A stretch of DNA of 64,000 nt from Salvelinus alpinus. Its lineage: Eukaryota; Chordata; Actinopteri; Salmoniformes; Salmonidae. The stretch spans positions 30,345,702-30,409,701 of the forward strand of contig NC_092090.1 in assembly GCF_045679555.1 (NCBI RefSeq), written 5' to 3'. Below, one piece after another: positions 23,941-64,000 of this stretch. Position 1 is the first letter of the stretch; each line of letters opens with the position of its first letter. The notes under the pieces are model-generated. The model worked only from the letters and a program-made list of their open reading frames with translations. It ran no database searches and was not told the origin of the DNA. Both the position numbers and the translations under genes were made by a program.

Positions 23941-24497
23941 ACTAGGCTACCTGCCGCCCAATTATCTGCCTTTGTATTTTGTTAGCATACTACATTATGG
24001 GTCTAAGTTTCAGTAGACTAAGTTATGTTAAAGATGGTTGGATCCCTGGCATAATCATAATACAATACTTTTCTTTACAGATAAATCAAAAAGACAGATT
24101 TGATATCCACAATCACACATTATTTTGCAATAATTTCATGCGACTACATTCGCATTTTCTTTCTTTACTATATTGGATCAACACATTTCAGTCATAGATC
24201 TCAAGCTTGACTTCAAAGAACATAGGTGGGAAAGGGGCAGGTTTTCAGTTAATGACAATATGCCAGTGCACTGCTGAGGGTTGCAAGTTTGGTGCCAAAG
24301 AGTTCTCAAGGGTCCCTATCACTGTGCCAGTATTCAGAAGTCATACTGTTTTCCCTAGTCCTCGCTGTCCCAGGCTTCCGTCTGTGGTTCATCCCCCTAT
24401 GAGGACAACCCTGGGCCAGTATTCATAAAACAACTCAGAGTGGGAGTCCTGATCTAGGATCAGGCCCCCATGTCCATCTAAGCTTATTAATTAAGCC
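23941..24497. other. Intergenic stretch, no gene seen
   Basis: No coding or structural feature recognised. Confidence 0.5.
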
Positions 24498-25063
24498 TGG
24501 TCTCATAGACTAAATGTAACATAATAAAGGTAAATCCGGGACACTCAAATTAGTCAGATATGTTAGGTTTGGTATGGTTAGGTAAGACAGAAGGTCACTT
24601 AACACTTAAGACAAAAATGAAAGTAGGGTGGATGTCTAGCAACCCAAAGGTTGCGTGTTCGAATCTCATCACGGACAACTTCAGCATTTTTGAAACTACT
24701 TACTACTTTTGAACTACTTTGCAACTACTTAGCATGTTAGATAACCCTTTCCCTAACCTTAACCCTTTAACCTAACTCCTATCCCTAACTTTAACCTTAA
24801 CCCTAACCTTAACCTTAACCCTAACCCCTAGCTAACATTAGACACCTAGCTAACGCTAGCCACAACAAATTGGAATTCGTAACATTTCACAAGTTTTGCA
24901 AATTCATAACATATTGTACGAATTGTAATTGGTAAAACATATCATACGAAGTGGATGATGGACATCAACAAATTAATACATAACATATGAAACGTAACAT
25001 ATCATACTAATCGGAGTGTCCCAGATTTGCATTTACTATGTTACATCTACGCCCGAGTCCAGG
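24498..25063. mobile_element. MITE with long terminal inverted repeats, telomere-like core
   Basis: The left arm (CCTGGTCTCATAGACTAAAT, GTAACATAATAAAGGTAAAT, CCGGGACACTC) is matched by the inverted right arm (CCTGGACTCGGGCGTAGATG, TAACATAGTAAATGCAAATC, TGGGACACTC). The core has a tRNA-like segment with B box GTTCGAATC (24657-24665) and a degenerate CCCTAA/CCTTAA tract (24747-24829). No ORF. Confidence 0.75.
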
Positions 25064-27567
25064 TTGGGGATACATGTACTGAGCCCTCCTGGTCCTGAGC
25101 AGTAACCATGGCACCAGTGCTGCTTCCCCCAGGATGAGATACAGTTCAGAAGGCAATGGCAAAATTGACATCATTTTTACCAACATTTCTACATTGAGAG
25201 AGACACTGCCAAACCCCCCAAGGCATATCATGCACCAGAGATCCATGGATAACCAAACACAAGCTCCACAGTATTACATGAATGATACTGATGTTTTTCC
25301 CTGCTCTACATTGACAAACACAAATAACAGATTTTGCTCAGAACCACTGAAAACCTTCTTTTTTCAGAGTTCTCGCTGTTAATTCATCAGTCTACATTGG
25401 CAATGTATTGGGCTCGTGAAAAATGCATGAATTACTAATTAATGAAGCATTCTGCCTACATTTACATATTCATAAAGGTGTGGTTGAGTAATTGACGTAT
25501 GCATGAGAGAGCTGAATGATGGCTTTGAGATAATAACACATGCCAACATAGGAACCTTTATTTTGTTAAATTCTTCAAAATGCAGAGGGACCGGAGATGC
25601 TTTTAAATATCCATTACATATTCATTCTTCCCCAAAGAAATGCAGTCAAATGCTTTGAGAGATAAATACACTGAGGAGATGCAATGATGTGAAACAGTAT
25701 GTAAAATTACATTTTCTGAAATATTGTCCCATGTGGATTTTTCAAAAGTTCATTTAGCAAACCAATGTGCCCAACAACCGTGCTCGGAAAGTCAGATTTT
25801 ACACAGAAAAACACAAACATATTTGCAATGTCAAATGATATAGTCACAACTAAGTAAACATAAAGGCAGACTAATCCACACAAGCACACCCACTATTTTT
25901 TCTTACTCTTTGAAAATGGATGCCCCTACAACTTCTATCTTGCACTCCTTTTAAATAAGTCCAGAGTTTTTGTCTCTCAAGGAATTTGGAAGTTGTTCCC
26001 AACACTCCCTCAGATCAGTGTCATGCTAGTACCATGTTTTACATCAGCGTTTTAAGAAATTTTCATATAAAATGTTGTGAATTGTTGATACATTATCTCT
26101 TTGATAGCTGCTGGAAACAGCTTGTGTCCCGTTGTGTCATGATGTCAGCCTTCTGGAGACAACCCCCCGATGAGGCAGGTCCAAGAAGGTCTGGCCGCAG
26201 CCATAGTGTGTGTCACTTCTCAAAGCGTCTTTCCATTGTTAAAGCCTCCTCACAAAGGCCTTGTGAAAGCTGGCCCAAATATGGCTCATTAAAAAAGCAC
26301 AAACAACATTCAGATGGTTCCTAGGCTTTCCTCACAGCAATGCACTGAGGAATGACAAGTCCAACAAAACCATGTCGAGTTTTTCACCCAGACCCATTGT
26401 GTTCCCACATTAACTCCAAGCTGGGCCCTTTGAGCCTGGCCAGAGTTGTGTCTTGCCTTCTCGGACATGGCCCGGCTCTATCAGCGGGCTTGGCCTACCC
26501 AGCACAGCACACCATGCAGACTCTCCATTCTCCCTTATAGAGACTTGGCTCTCAGACACATTGTGTCAAACGATTGATGGGGCAGGACACAAGTTATACA
26601 ATTAAAGATAGCCTTTCTCAGCCAAGTGAGTTCATTCATTTCAATGTGAGGACCTTTGTGCTTGCAGCCATTGTTTTGATAGAAAATGAGGGAGGGGTTC
26701 TATTTCCCAAGCACAAGAACTCAGAACTCTGGATCTGTACACAATCTAAACAATCTGGAAAAGGCTTCTGAAAGTAACTGAGGCCAGAAAATGTAAAAAG
26801 AAACAAAGAACGAACACAAGATGATAATGATTTCTTACTGTGTAGGGGAAACTGAACCACAGCCTGGGATACTCAGAGGAATTTGTCCATGTTCTGCCAT
26901 ATACAACAGCTGGCAACCCATGCCAATGGGAAGCTAGAAAAAAAGAATTGCAACTGGAATTGGCAAGTCTACTGCATTATAAAGCTCTCAAATAAGAGAG
27001 GCACGTATCAGTCAGACATAGGAAGTTCATCGTACGTCTTCAAGACAGAGAGAATGTGAGAGAGCTCAATAGAGGTGTGACACAGTAAATCACTAGTCAG
27101 GTGGTGCATTAGGATGCTAAAGTTTGAGTTTAACCTTGCAGGACTTTTGGAAGGCACTTGCGAGTGTCGGCGGTGCAGAGTTTTGGCAGCTGAACAGGGA
27201 GCCTGGTGGGTCGGCCCATCTCCGGGAGCTGCTACTCCACACTAATCTATTTTAAACCATCTGTGAAATTAGCAAGATTTCTTAAGTCCTTCACCTCCAA
27301 GGATTAAAAAATGGCTGAGGGCCTGGGCCGTCCTTACATATGTATGCATGTCCGATAACTCAGAGAGGGAAGCCAAGTCAAAGTTCTGAGGGAATTCTTC
27401 TTATCTGCAGAATGTATTAATATGTACAAAGAAATATGAACTGACACCACCAATTTACAAAGACATATCATATCTCAATAGTAATAATAATGAGCGGGGT
27501 CATCTTCTTGGGTTTTCTCAACATTGTTAATATTGGCAATACCTGGCAGCTCCTTCTTCGTAAAATG
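25064..27567. other. 2.5 kb intergenic, no gene seen; candidate conserved non-coding sequence
   Basis: No recognised repeat or credible ORF. 25420-25560 (homeodomain-like TAATTAAT and ATTTACATATTCAT motifs), 26130-26480 and 27120-27340 have the texture of conserved non-coding DNA. Confidence 0.45.
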
Positions 27568-27569
27568 TA

Positions 27570-28096
27570 CACTGACTATACCAAACATTAGGAACTCCTT
27601 CCTAATATTGAGTTGCACCCCCCTTTTTGCCCTCAGAACAGCCTCAATTGATTGGGGCATGGACTCTTCACGGTGTCGATAGCATTCCACAGGGATGCTG
27701 GCCCATGTTGACTCCAATGCTTCCCACAGTTGTGTCAAGTTGGCTGGATGTCCTTTGGGTGGTGGACCATTCTTGATACACACAGGAAACCGTTGAGAGT
27801 GAAAAACCCAGCAGTGTTGCAGTTGTTGACACAAACCGGTGCGCCTGGCACCTACTACCATACCCTGTTCAAAAACACTTAAATCTTTTGTCTTCTGAAT
27901 GGCACACATACACAATCCATGTCTCAATTGGCTCAAAGCTTAAAAAATATTATTTAACCTGTCTCCCTTTATCTACACTGATTGAAGTGGATTTAACAAG
28001 TTACATCAATAAAGGATCGTAGCTTTCACCTGGATTCACCTGGTCAGTCTATGTCACAGAAAGAGCAGGTGTTCTTAATGTTTTGAACACTCAGTG
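27570..28096 (-). mobile_element. Tc1-like deletion derivative, 527 bp, TA target duplication
   Basis: The ends CACTGACTATACCAAACATT and (inverted) CACTGAGTGTTCAAAACATT form a terminal inverted repeat flanked by TA at 27568-27569 and 28097-28098. The minus-strand frame within 27936-27580 joins transposase N-terminal sequence (FEQGMVVGARRTG) almost directly to C-terminal sequence ([36 protein letters not shown]). The catalytic middle is deleted. Movable only in trans, if at all. Confidence 0.9.
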
Positions 28097-28098
28097 TA

Positions 28099-30137
28099 TA
28101 TCTATTGGGTATCTGGTTCATCAGTGTGTCTCTTTCCCAAAAGTATTGAAATGAATTTTATAATGAAATCCATGAAATATTCTCCTTTAATAGTCAGATT
28201 GACAGAGTAAAATCATACATAGATTGAAGTACCTGCAGATCGCCAGGGAGAGCAGCACTCAAACTGCTCAGAGAGAGAGAGAGTAATACTTCAGCATTGC
28301 AGTAGCTCTGCCAAAGGCAGTCGGCCTACAATAAAGTCATGAGTCAAGTCTAATGAGAAAATCAGATAAATAGCAGCTGTGCTTGGGGAGCCGGCGCTCT
28401 CTGACTGATTCACTGGGCTCAGTGGCCATGCCGTGGAGCGCAAGGGCAGACAGGGGCTCCAGAACAGTAAAATATTGTTCCAGACGCCTCCCCTCTACAA
28501 TGTTTAGTCATCGGAGTGGTGAAATTGCAGTCCTGCCAGTGTGCAGCAGAAGCAACACTGTATTAATTATCTGCAGCCCAAACACCTACATTTGTAGTAA
28601 CACAGTGACAGTTCATCTAAACAGGCCACTTACAGGCAGTGGCATTAGTCTCCATACACCCCCCCTGACCCCCCCCCCCCCCCCCCCCCCCCCCTTCTCC
28701 CATCTGGCAAGCGTAGAAAAAAAGTATGGCACATCGAAGATAAAAAGAACATGGGCCAAAGGAAATGAGAATTATTGTCTTTCACTCAAGGTGAAAATGT
28801 CACAGGCCCAGTATCATTTTAATGTTGTACGCCCACACACCCATGCACAGTAACTTAAAGAGAAATACACAAAGCACAGGCCTTTCTCCTGGCCATTATT
28901 CGTAATGCAAGCTTGGAGAATTACTATAAGATTTATTGTGCAGCGGTATATGTCTAATTTTCCATCTACCGCTGGGCACTTTTGCTGGAGAGAGCTGACA
29001 GAGGCGTCTATTATACATGCCGCAGTTAAACTGGGGCTTTTACGCTCTCAGGAAGACAGCTCACAGGCAGCACACTGGTAAAAGACAAAAAAAAGATTGA
29101 TGAAGAGAACAAAAGACACTTAAATGGTTTTCCAAAATGTTTGGAAATGGCTCCTGTTCCAGAACCTTTACTTTTAGATATTTTTTTACTCCAGCAAACA
29201 GAAGTTTGAAGAAAGGAAAAGCAGCTTTCCTCCCTGCTGAACCGTATACACCATGGATATGCGTTTTATTTACAGCCCTGATATATCACTCACCATAAAT
29301 GCAAATAGTTTTTTTGTGAATGGAAAGAGGGACTGTTTATGGCAGCAGAGAAATGACTGCATGTGTATATCAACATGAAACTATGACAACTGTAGTGTAT
29401 ATCAAAAACCTAATCTCAAAAGAAATATAAGACCACAGTGTTGTTAATTGTCTTGGAATCAAACACCTCTGAAAGGTTGTTGTTTCCTGAAACCTTGCCT
29501 ACAAATGACTCCATCTTGTTACCGTCGACCCTAGGCCTAGCAAGATGATGATGAGCCATGGATGGCAGGGATCCAAGGAGATGAATGACCACACGTCGTC
29601 TGAGTTGATCGCTCTCTGCCTGACCTTTCCTCTGGCCCTGCTTGGCACATAAACCTGGCTGTGTCTGGCTGCAGGAGCACACACACTGGGCCTTGCCCTC
29701 TGAACGTCTACCTGCGCGATAGGTCACAGGTCCTCTACACACCTTTACTGCATGCTTTCTCTGTCTCCCTAATGGTCTCTTCTCATTGGGCGGGAGGGCT
29801 GGGATACTGCAGTGTTTCAGAAAACAACATCATTGTCTTGAGACGAAAGGTTATAAAAATAAATGTATTGCTTTGTTTGAGTAACATATGATATTTTAGG
29901 CACGAGGCTGAGGATGTCCGAAAATGGACACCATACTGTAATGTAATCTCTACCATTAGTTAATGTGAAAATCAGTTAGTGGCACTCATTCTAATGATAA
30001 ACTATGACTTATGGGCCACCTTAGATAAATAATTGTCCTTAAAAAATGCAATCCCACACTGCAGTAGAAAATAAAATGTTGAAATGTATCATGAGAAATC
30101 AATGTAGTTTTTGCATGAGAAATCAATGGACAATCAA
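28099..30137. other. Intergenic, no gene; poly-C run at 28669-28694
   Basis: Sequence between the last Tc1 derivative and the sox6 transcript end. It contains a run of 26 C. 28370-28570 may be conserved non-coding DNA. ORFs (for example 29416-29742 minus) have no recognisable domain. Confidence 0.5.
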
Positions 30138-30195
30138 TGCACAACAACAACAACAAAATAGAGACTCGGATCTTAAAACAAAATGTCTCTTTAAT
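30138..30195 (-). terminator. sox6: Candidate sox6 polyadenylation signal and downstream element
   Basis: On the minus strand ATTAAA lies at 30195-30190. About 33 bases beyond it is a GU-rich run (repeated GTT, 30157-30139), the usual arrangement around a cleavage site, which would fall near 30170-30178. Confidence 0.5.
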
Positions 30196-31960
30196 TTGTA
30201 AGTGTCAACAGCAGTACAAAAGATGGGAGTGATGGTGAGACTTTGTCACACAATTTCTTACTCTTTTACGCAAAAGGAGGAAACTCTTGAGGTAAATGAG
30301 CTTAAACAGGCAGTTCTACAACCCACTCCTGCCTTGTTACATCAATGAATTGAGTACATATAGAAAGATGATGTTACATTACAATATGCCTGAATGCATC
30401 CTGTGGGGAACACAACCTAGATATTTGCACACATTACTAAGGTGCCTAGATACACCCAAATGTGTCAGTCATCTGGTGTATTTTATTTGATATAGTGTAT
30501 TAATACTACCAACACAGAGGAGACTGGTCTCCAATACATACCACTGTAGAATTATTTCACCTTAAGTTTACCTCACGTCAATACTGCACATGGAAACCAA
30601 AGACTTGCTGGTTTACATTTTGAAGCCAAGCTAAATAAAATATTTTAGTACCTTTTCCTTTTTTAATTTAACAATAATATCCTCAGCAAGTAGCTGTCCT
30701 TTTGTACTGTATGAAGAAGAAAGTGAACACAAATGTGATGGCAACCTTTTTTAAGTTCAATTAAAAACTTTACACTTTACACAAGATATTATGATAAACT
30801 ATTTACATTTTCAGAATTAAAACTTTTTTCAAAGCAGCAACAGACACTATTTCATTTTCTCTAGTTACGCCCAAACAATACCTGCCCTGCCCTAGGTACC
30901 TGCCAAGAAATAGATTTCTACGCAGAAAACTGTATCAGTCTGCCAGCGGTTTCAAAACAGCAACAGCCCCAGCGACAGAAGAGCCACACACAGTGTTGCT
31001 TGAGAGACAAAAAATGAATCTAGAAAGCAAAGTACCATTGACAACTGTATAAGTTGTCCCCAACAGCAAATGTTACACTCCTGAACAGCAGCTAGCATGT
31101 CAGTCCAGCATGTCAGTGAATTGTGCTAATTACATGAACACAGAGAACATTCCCACCATATACATCACAAAGTTCAATGACAGAAAAAATCATTACATTT
31201 AAGTTAAGTTATTGAAACAGCATACAAGCTTAGTCTTCAGTTGTTGAATTTTGTTCGCATTTACATAGCTGAGAGACAGATGGATTAATAGAAAAGGTCA
31301 TAACTACACTTTGCTGATGGCTGGATGGGCTGCCTTTAAAAAGGTCAGCAACACATAGAAAAGGACAAAAAGAGTATAGGCCTAGAATACACACGAGTGG
31401 CTCTGCATTGTGCCACGTTAAAACTAATAAATATTTGCACACTCCCTTCAATTTTATCTCCCCAAGAACTTCTGTAAAATTGCCAATGAATAAAATCCTC
31501 TTGGGTCATTCTAATTTTAAATGTAACAAATGCATGCAGATGTGCAATTAAAATGTATCTATTCATTTATGCTACTGTCAACCCCTCCGTTCAAATTTGA
31601 CACATAACAGTATAACCACTGAGGGCTGTGAAAAACACAAAACACAAGTGATAAGGTATGTCGCTAGGATTGAGTCATGATTGCAAACGCAAGTTGTATA
31701 ATAAAAACATATACATCTTAACTGCTTGTTGTTCAGATGAATTTTAGCACTGTCCCTATGAAAGATACAGAGTACTTTATTTGTACCGACTGTGCATGTA
31801 ATTAGATACAAATGAAGTTATTTATAAAAAATAATGTTTGTCCTTAATGTCTAAGGCTAAGGAGTACAGCTTGGGTTTTGATTGGCTCCTTGAATTGTCT
31901 GAGGGAGGTCATTGAAACGCTAGCAAGAAGGGGCCTGTCTGTCTATCTCAGCTACAGCTC

Positions 31961-32097
31961 TGTCCAATACTGCTCTCCTCAACCGTCCAATACTGCTCTC
32001 TCAACCGTCCAATACTGCTCTCTCAACCGTCCAATACTGCTCTCTTCAACTGTCCAATACTGCTCTCTTCAACCGTCCAATACTGCTCTCTTCAACT
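31961..32097. repeat. 22-24-bp minisatellite in the sox6 3'UTR, about 6 copies
   Basis: The unit is approximately CCGTCCAATACTGCTCTCTCAA, with small length and C/T differences between copies. It lies inside the inferred 3'UTR, so it would be transcribed in reverse complement. Confidence 0.9.
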
Positions 32098-33184
32098 GGG
32101 AGAAATAATCAGAATCTACATGACGTACAGTGACCTGTCAGTTTTAAGAACATGGATCAACATACACTGATGTAAAAAACGAAGAAAAAAAGAACAGTCA
32201 AATACATAACTTATACTTCACTCAGTACTTATGAACAAAAATATAATTCTATTTCCTATGTTGTATTTACAATAAAATCTATAATGAAATGGTGAATTTA
32301 TTGAAAAATGAAGCTCCAATTCATTAAACATATTTTTTTCTCTCTGATTGTCCTTTCATTATGTTCTACTGACAATTTTAGAGCCAACAGTGGCTAATAA
32401 ATACAATAAAATGTCTATACTCACTATATAGCTTCAAATACAATATACAAAACAAAACATATGTGACCAATAAAATGTGTGTCTGAAATGCGGTGTTTCT
32501 CAGCTAACCAGTTACTATGCAAGCCTTCTGTTGAGTTTACTGCTCAGTCTCTCTCGCGCGCTGTCTCTCTCGCGCGCTGTCTCTCTCCCCTTGGTGGCCC
32601 TGGAGCTTAGACAAAGTGTTCATTCACTACACATGTCTTTGCATAAATAAACAAAACAAGTAGACTGAAAAATTATTCAAATCTGGTAACTGTGAGAACG
32701 AGCCCACGAGTCCAAGTCGTCGTGACTTTTGTTCATTCAGGTTTTTTTCTGGTACAACAGCTTCACATTAGTCAGAATTGATAAAAATACAATTTATATC
32801 CAGTGCTTATAACACTTATGAAACATTGTCTCCTTGCGAGATATAAGTTCTTATTTTTTTTGTATTTTTTTGTTGTTATACAAGCGCAGTCAAGTTTCAG
32901 TCCTATCAACAGTCCTTTTTTAACTACCAGCCCACTGAATTGGTTTGGCATGGACATAGAAATATGTACAAATCACGTACAAATCAACCAATCAACCAGC
33001 AAACAGAAGTAACAGCTTAAAAACCTAGACATGTTGACCTGGAGGGAAATCTGTTTAGGTTTGTGTATGGGAGGAAATCCTAGAAAAAAGCATTGTACCT
33101 TAAAACAACAATAGCAACAAAGAAACCAACCAACCAAAAAAAGAAACTGAAATGGAAATTAATAATGAGGTGCTTAAAAACTTC

Positions 33185-35470
33185 TAAGACTTAAGATAAA
33201 TGCTTCAAACGTGGACACAACACAATAAAAGCCAGCTCTGAATGGGTCGAGAAAGATTTAAAGTACTAAAGAGCCATCTGTATCAATTAGACCTGGGAGA
33301 GTAATGCAGTGACCAGCAGTAGGAGGGAGTCCTGGCCATGCAGACAGCCAGCGCTGGTGACCAGCCATTTAGATCATTTTAAACCTCTGGGCTTGGTCTG
33401 AAATGGACAGGTTCAAGGGCACGGGAGGAGAATAGCCGGGCTCATGCATTAATAATGCTGCATTTGAGATGATACCCACTCGTCAGTCATTTTAATAATC
33501 CCCCACAGCTTGATGTACTTGTTCCATCTGCTCGCCAGCGCATAGTGGCTGGGCCAGGGCGGGAGCCAGAGTGGAGGCCTCACTGCCTGCACTTTGATGG
33601 AGAGCACAATAAGTGCTACGTGCCCCGTCCTTATTGTTCCCCCTCTCTCCTCTCCCCAGCCTAGCGCTGCCTGCCACTCTGAGCCAGATGGCACCCCCTG
33701 GGTGTGGGGGTTGCCATGGGAAGGGGTCGGGACAGGGCAGGGGCAGGGCAGAGAGGGAGGCACTTAGTCCTTCTGGCCTGTAGGAGGGCTGTATTATGGA
33801 CAGTAAGGCCTTGACTGCTGGCCATCTCTAGCTGTTTCTCCATAGGTAACAACCTGGGATCTGTTCAACTGGTAAAATAACCATTCAAGAGGTAAAGGAC
33901 TTTCAGTTTGTGACTGATTGTCACAAGATTAAGAGCTGATTGATTGTGTTATATTTCATACTCATTGTCTGTATGTAAATAAAATACAGAAGTGCAATTT
34001 CAATTGCTCTAAAATACTTATGTTTAACTTTATGTAAAATAGGCAACTGGCCATTATAAAACAACAAACATTTTGTTCAATATAAAATATTAACTTAGTT
34101 GAAAAATGAAGTAGTAAGTGTTAATATCTAAGTGCATGAATGTAGAGAATCACCATCTCAGATCTGGTGTGGTTTATGGAATACTGTTGTGTTTCATATG
34201 ACTCGTTAGAATGTAATACTTTGTCTGTAACCCTCCTTTAATAAAAACACAATGTTATTCCCTCACACACTGCCTCTTCTCTTAAGACTGCTGCAGTAGT
34301 TAACTCTGCTTTAAGATCTTCCCGTGTCAATTTAAGATTTACAATGTCGAAAAAATACTTAAGATTAAAAAAAAAAAAAAAATTGTTAAGACCAAAGACT
34401 TTAAAACTTGCCGCCCCAGTAGGGGCTAAAGTATTTAACCGAATGTACTGTAGCTACACATTGTAAAACAGCAATTTGTGATTATAATGCCCCCAAAGCT
34501 GCCTTTCGCTGCCTTTTCAATCCCACAGATTGGATGCCTTTGGCCCCTTGGAATTCTGGCCTGATTACAATCACTCTGATTAAGAACTTGGTAAGACTGA
34601 GTTGAAGAATGAGCAGAGAGTGTGAGGGGAGTGTTATAGTGCTCTGTGTTAGACGGGCTGGTGACATGAGCTGGAGAGGGACAGGGAGAGAAGGGCCTGT
34701 TGGTCACCGCATTGGTCTCCATGGAGAACAGCTGCCATTATGAACAACCACACCTGAAGCTATTGCATCACTTCCTGTTCCTGCCCTAGACACAGCACAC
34801 TGTCTCCAGATTCCTGAGTGTTTCAATATAGAAGGTATATAAAGAAACTGGATTTTGAAGCCGCACTAAGATATTAAGAGATTGTCTTAGACTCGAGTCT
34901 CTCCCTCGAGACTCAAACAAATTATTTAAGAGAAAAAAACCTTGAAACGTTTGGCACATCTGCACAAAATTGTACAGTATGTTAATAATACCAATAATTA
35001 TTATTATAATAATAATACTAAAACAATTAATAATAAGGGAGTCTGATTATGTCCCAGAATTGTGGAATTGTTCTGTTTGTTTGTTTTTAGTTAATATGAT
35101 TTTCCAAATATTTTGTTTTCTAAATAGTTTCAAATAAATTCGTATTTAAAACATTCACAAGCTGTTGGCTGGCACAGCATACCTGAGTGAGAATATATAA
35201 CTCCCATCAAAAACAGTAATGAAATCTATTAAAAGCATTTAACTGAAGAGAAAAAAATAATATGTATATCATAAGAAAAAAAGTAAGACTGTAAGAATTA
35301 TGGGTTCATATCAAACGTTACATTTCAAGTCCTGTCATCCAAAGTTGTATGGGCAATAACCTAATTGTGTAAATGTCCATGAACAAAACACAAAAAATAA
35401 ACGATGAGATAATAAAAAACAAAACGAACAAAACCAAACGGCTTCACACAATGTAAGAAATATTTAAGAC
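33185..35470 (-). promoter_or_regulatory. Cluster of six miR-499 seed-match sites in the sox6 3'UTR
   Basis: On the minus strand, AGTCTTA (pairing with miR-499 bases 2-8) occurs at 35290-35284, 34598-34592, 34289-34283 and 33191-33185. The third is an 8-mer (AGTCTTAA, to 34282) and has a further six-base match to miR-499 bases 9-14 after a two-base bulge. Two 7mer-A1 sites (GTCTTAA) lie at 35470-35464 and 34392-34386. miR-499 repression of sox6 in slow muscle is known in zebrafish and mouse. That these sites work here is inference. Confidence 0.6.
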
Positions 35471-35657
35471 CTTTAGCTGTTGATTCTGACGGAGCCACAT
35501 ATGCATGCAGGCTCCTAAATGATGCATCAACAGAACCATTTCTTTTTGTTCTGTATTTTTTTGTTCTTCTGTTTCTCCTCCTTCAGTCAGTCTTCCGCCC
35601 TGGGGATGGTTCTCCAGTATGAATGTGTGTATGTCTCGGCTCGGGTGTTGAGAGGCC

Positions 35658-64000
<28,343 letters not shown>

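Larger units (their letters stand above)
30172..35657 (-). other. sox6: Probable sox6 3' untranslated region (about 5.5 kb)
   Basis: The region after the stop codon is AT-rich, has no plausible ORF and no recognised transposon. SOX6 transcripts are known to have long 3'UTRs. The end is placed by an ATTAAA signal at 30195-30190 followed by a GU-rich element. Earlier AATAAA hexamers on the minus strand at 32302-32297, 31782-31777 and 30487-30482 could give shorter forms. It contains miR-499 seed matches, two Pumilio-like TGTAAATA motifs (32281-32274 and 30807-30800) and a short minisatellite (31961-32097). Extent is inferred, not shown by transcript data. Confidence 0.6.

Noticed and set aside
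24650..24680. Possible tRNA gene (B box GTTCGAATC)
   Set aside because: No complete cloverleaf can be formed; it is a tRNA-like fragment inside a MITE.
24747..24829. CCCTAA-like tract as an internal telomere
   Set aside because: Degenerate, only about 80 bp, and lies symmetrically inside a MITE; a repeat component rather than a former chromosome end.
29416..29742. 108-codon minus ORF downstream of sox6
   Set aside because: No recognisable protein and competing open frames on both strands; a chance ORF.
33449..33852. Overlapping minus ORFs in a GC-richer patch of the sox6 3'UTR
   Set aside because: No recognisable domain, three frames overlap, and the patch lies after the sox6 stop codon.

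Overview
This is vertebrate DNA, almost certainly from a salmonid fish. The evidence is the repeat content: Tc1/mariner copies of the Sleeping Beauty-related type, tRNA-derived SINEs with salmonid-type tails, palindromic MITEs and very long microsatellites. No prokaryotic features are present. The window cannot tell salmon, trout and charr apart, nor say which copy of the salmonid genome duplication this is.

Only one host gene is supported: the 3' half of sox6 (SoxD transcription factor) on the minus strand. Six coding exons are visible, in transcription order 64000-63892 (entered part-way), 63004-62814, 52364-52259, 38938-38696, 37286-37070 and 35970-35658 (stop codon). All splice sites are GT/AG and the phases join without a break. 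Together they encode about 392 C-terminal residues: the second coiled coil, the complete HMG box (split by an intron) and the acidic C-terminus. A 3'UTR of about 5.5 kb probably runs to about 30170, where an ATTAAA signal and a GU-rich downstream element are found. It holds a cluster of miR-499 seed matches, a match to regulation known in zebrafish and mouse.

Positions 1-30170 lie downstream of sox6 and contain no recognisable host gene. They hold a Sleeping Beauty-type Tc1 remnant with a nested insertion (1-1395), a 35-bp minisatellite, a large terminal-inverted-repeat candidate (about 2625-4003), a SINE, two MITEs with perfect 8-bp target duplications (6971-7080 and 7906-8082), three further Tc1 derivatives (9283-10191, 13324-13945, 27570-28096), and one apparently complete hAT transposon with an intact 606-codon transposase (19349-22006, perfect 8-bp duplication). 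Several unique stretches look like conserved non-coding DNA, but this cannot be proved from one sequence.

The sox6 introns are loaded with tandem repeats: 34-, 26-, 32-, 31- and 27-bp minisatellites, a purine tract of nearly 3 kb split by a LINE insertion, and three long CA tracts. Because sox6 is read from the minus strand, the purine tracts become CU-rich and the CA tracts become UG-rich in the pre-mRNA. The many long ORFs over these repeats are artefacts of repetition. I found no new gene system. The strongest leads are the miR-499 site cluster, the intact hAT element and the repeat architecture of the sox6 introns.
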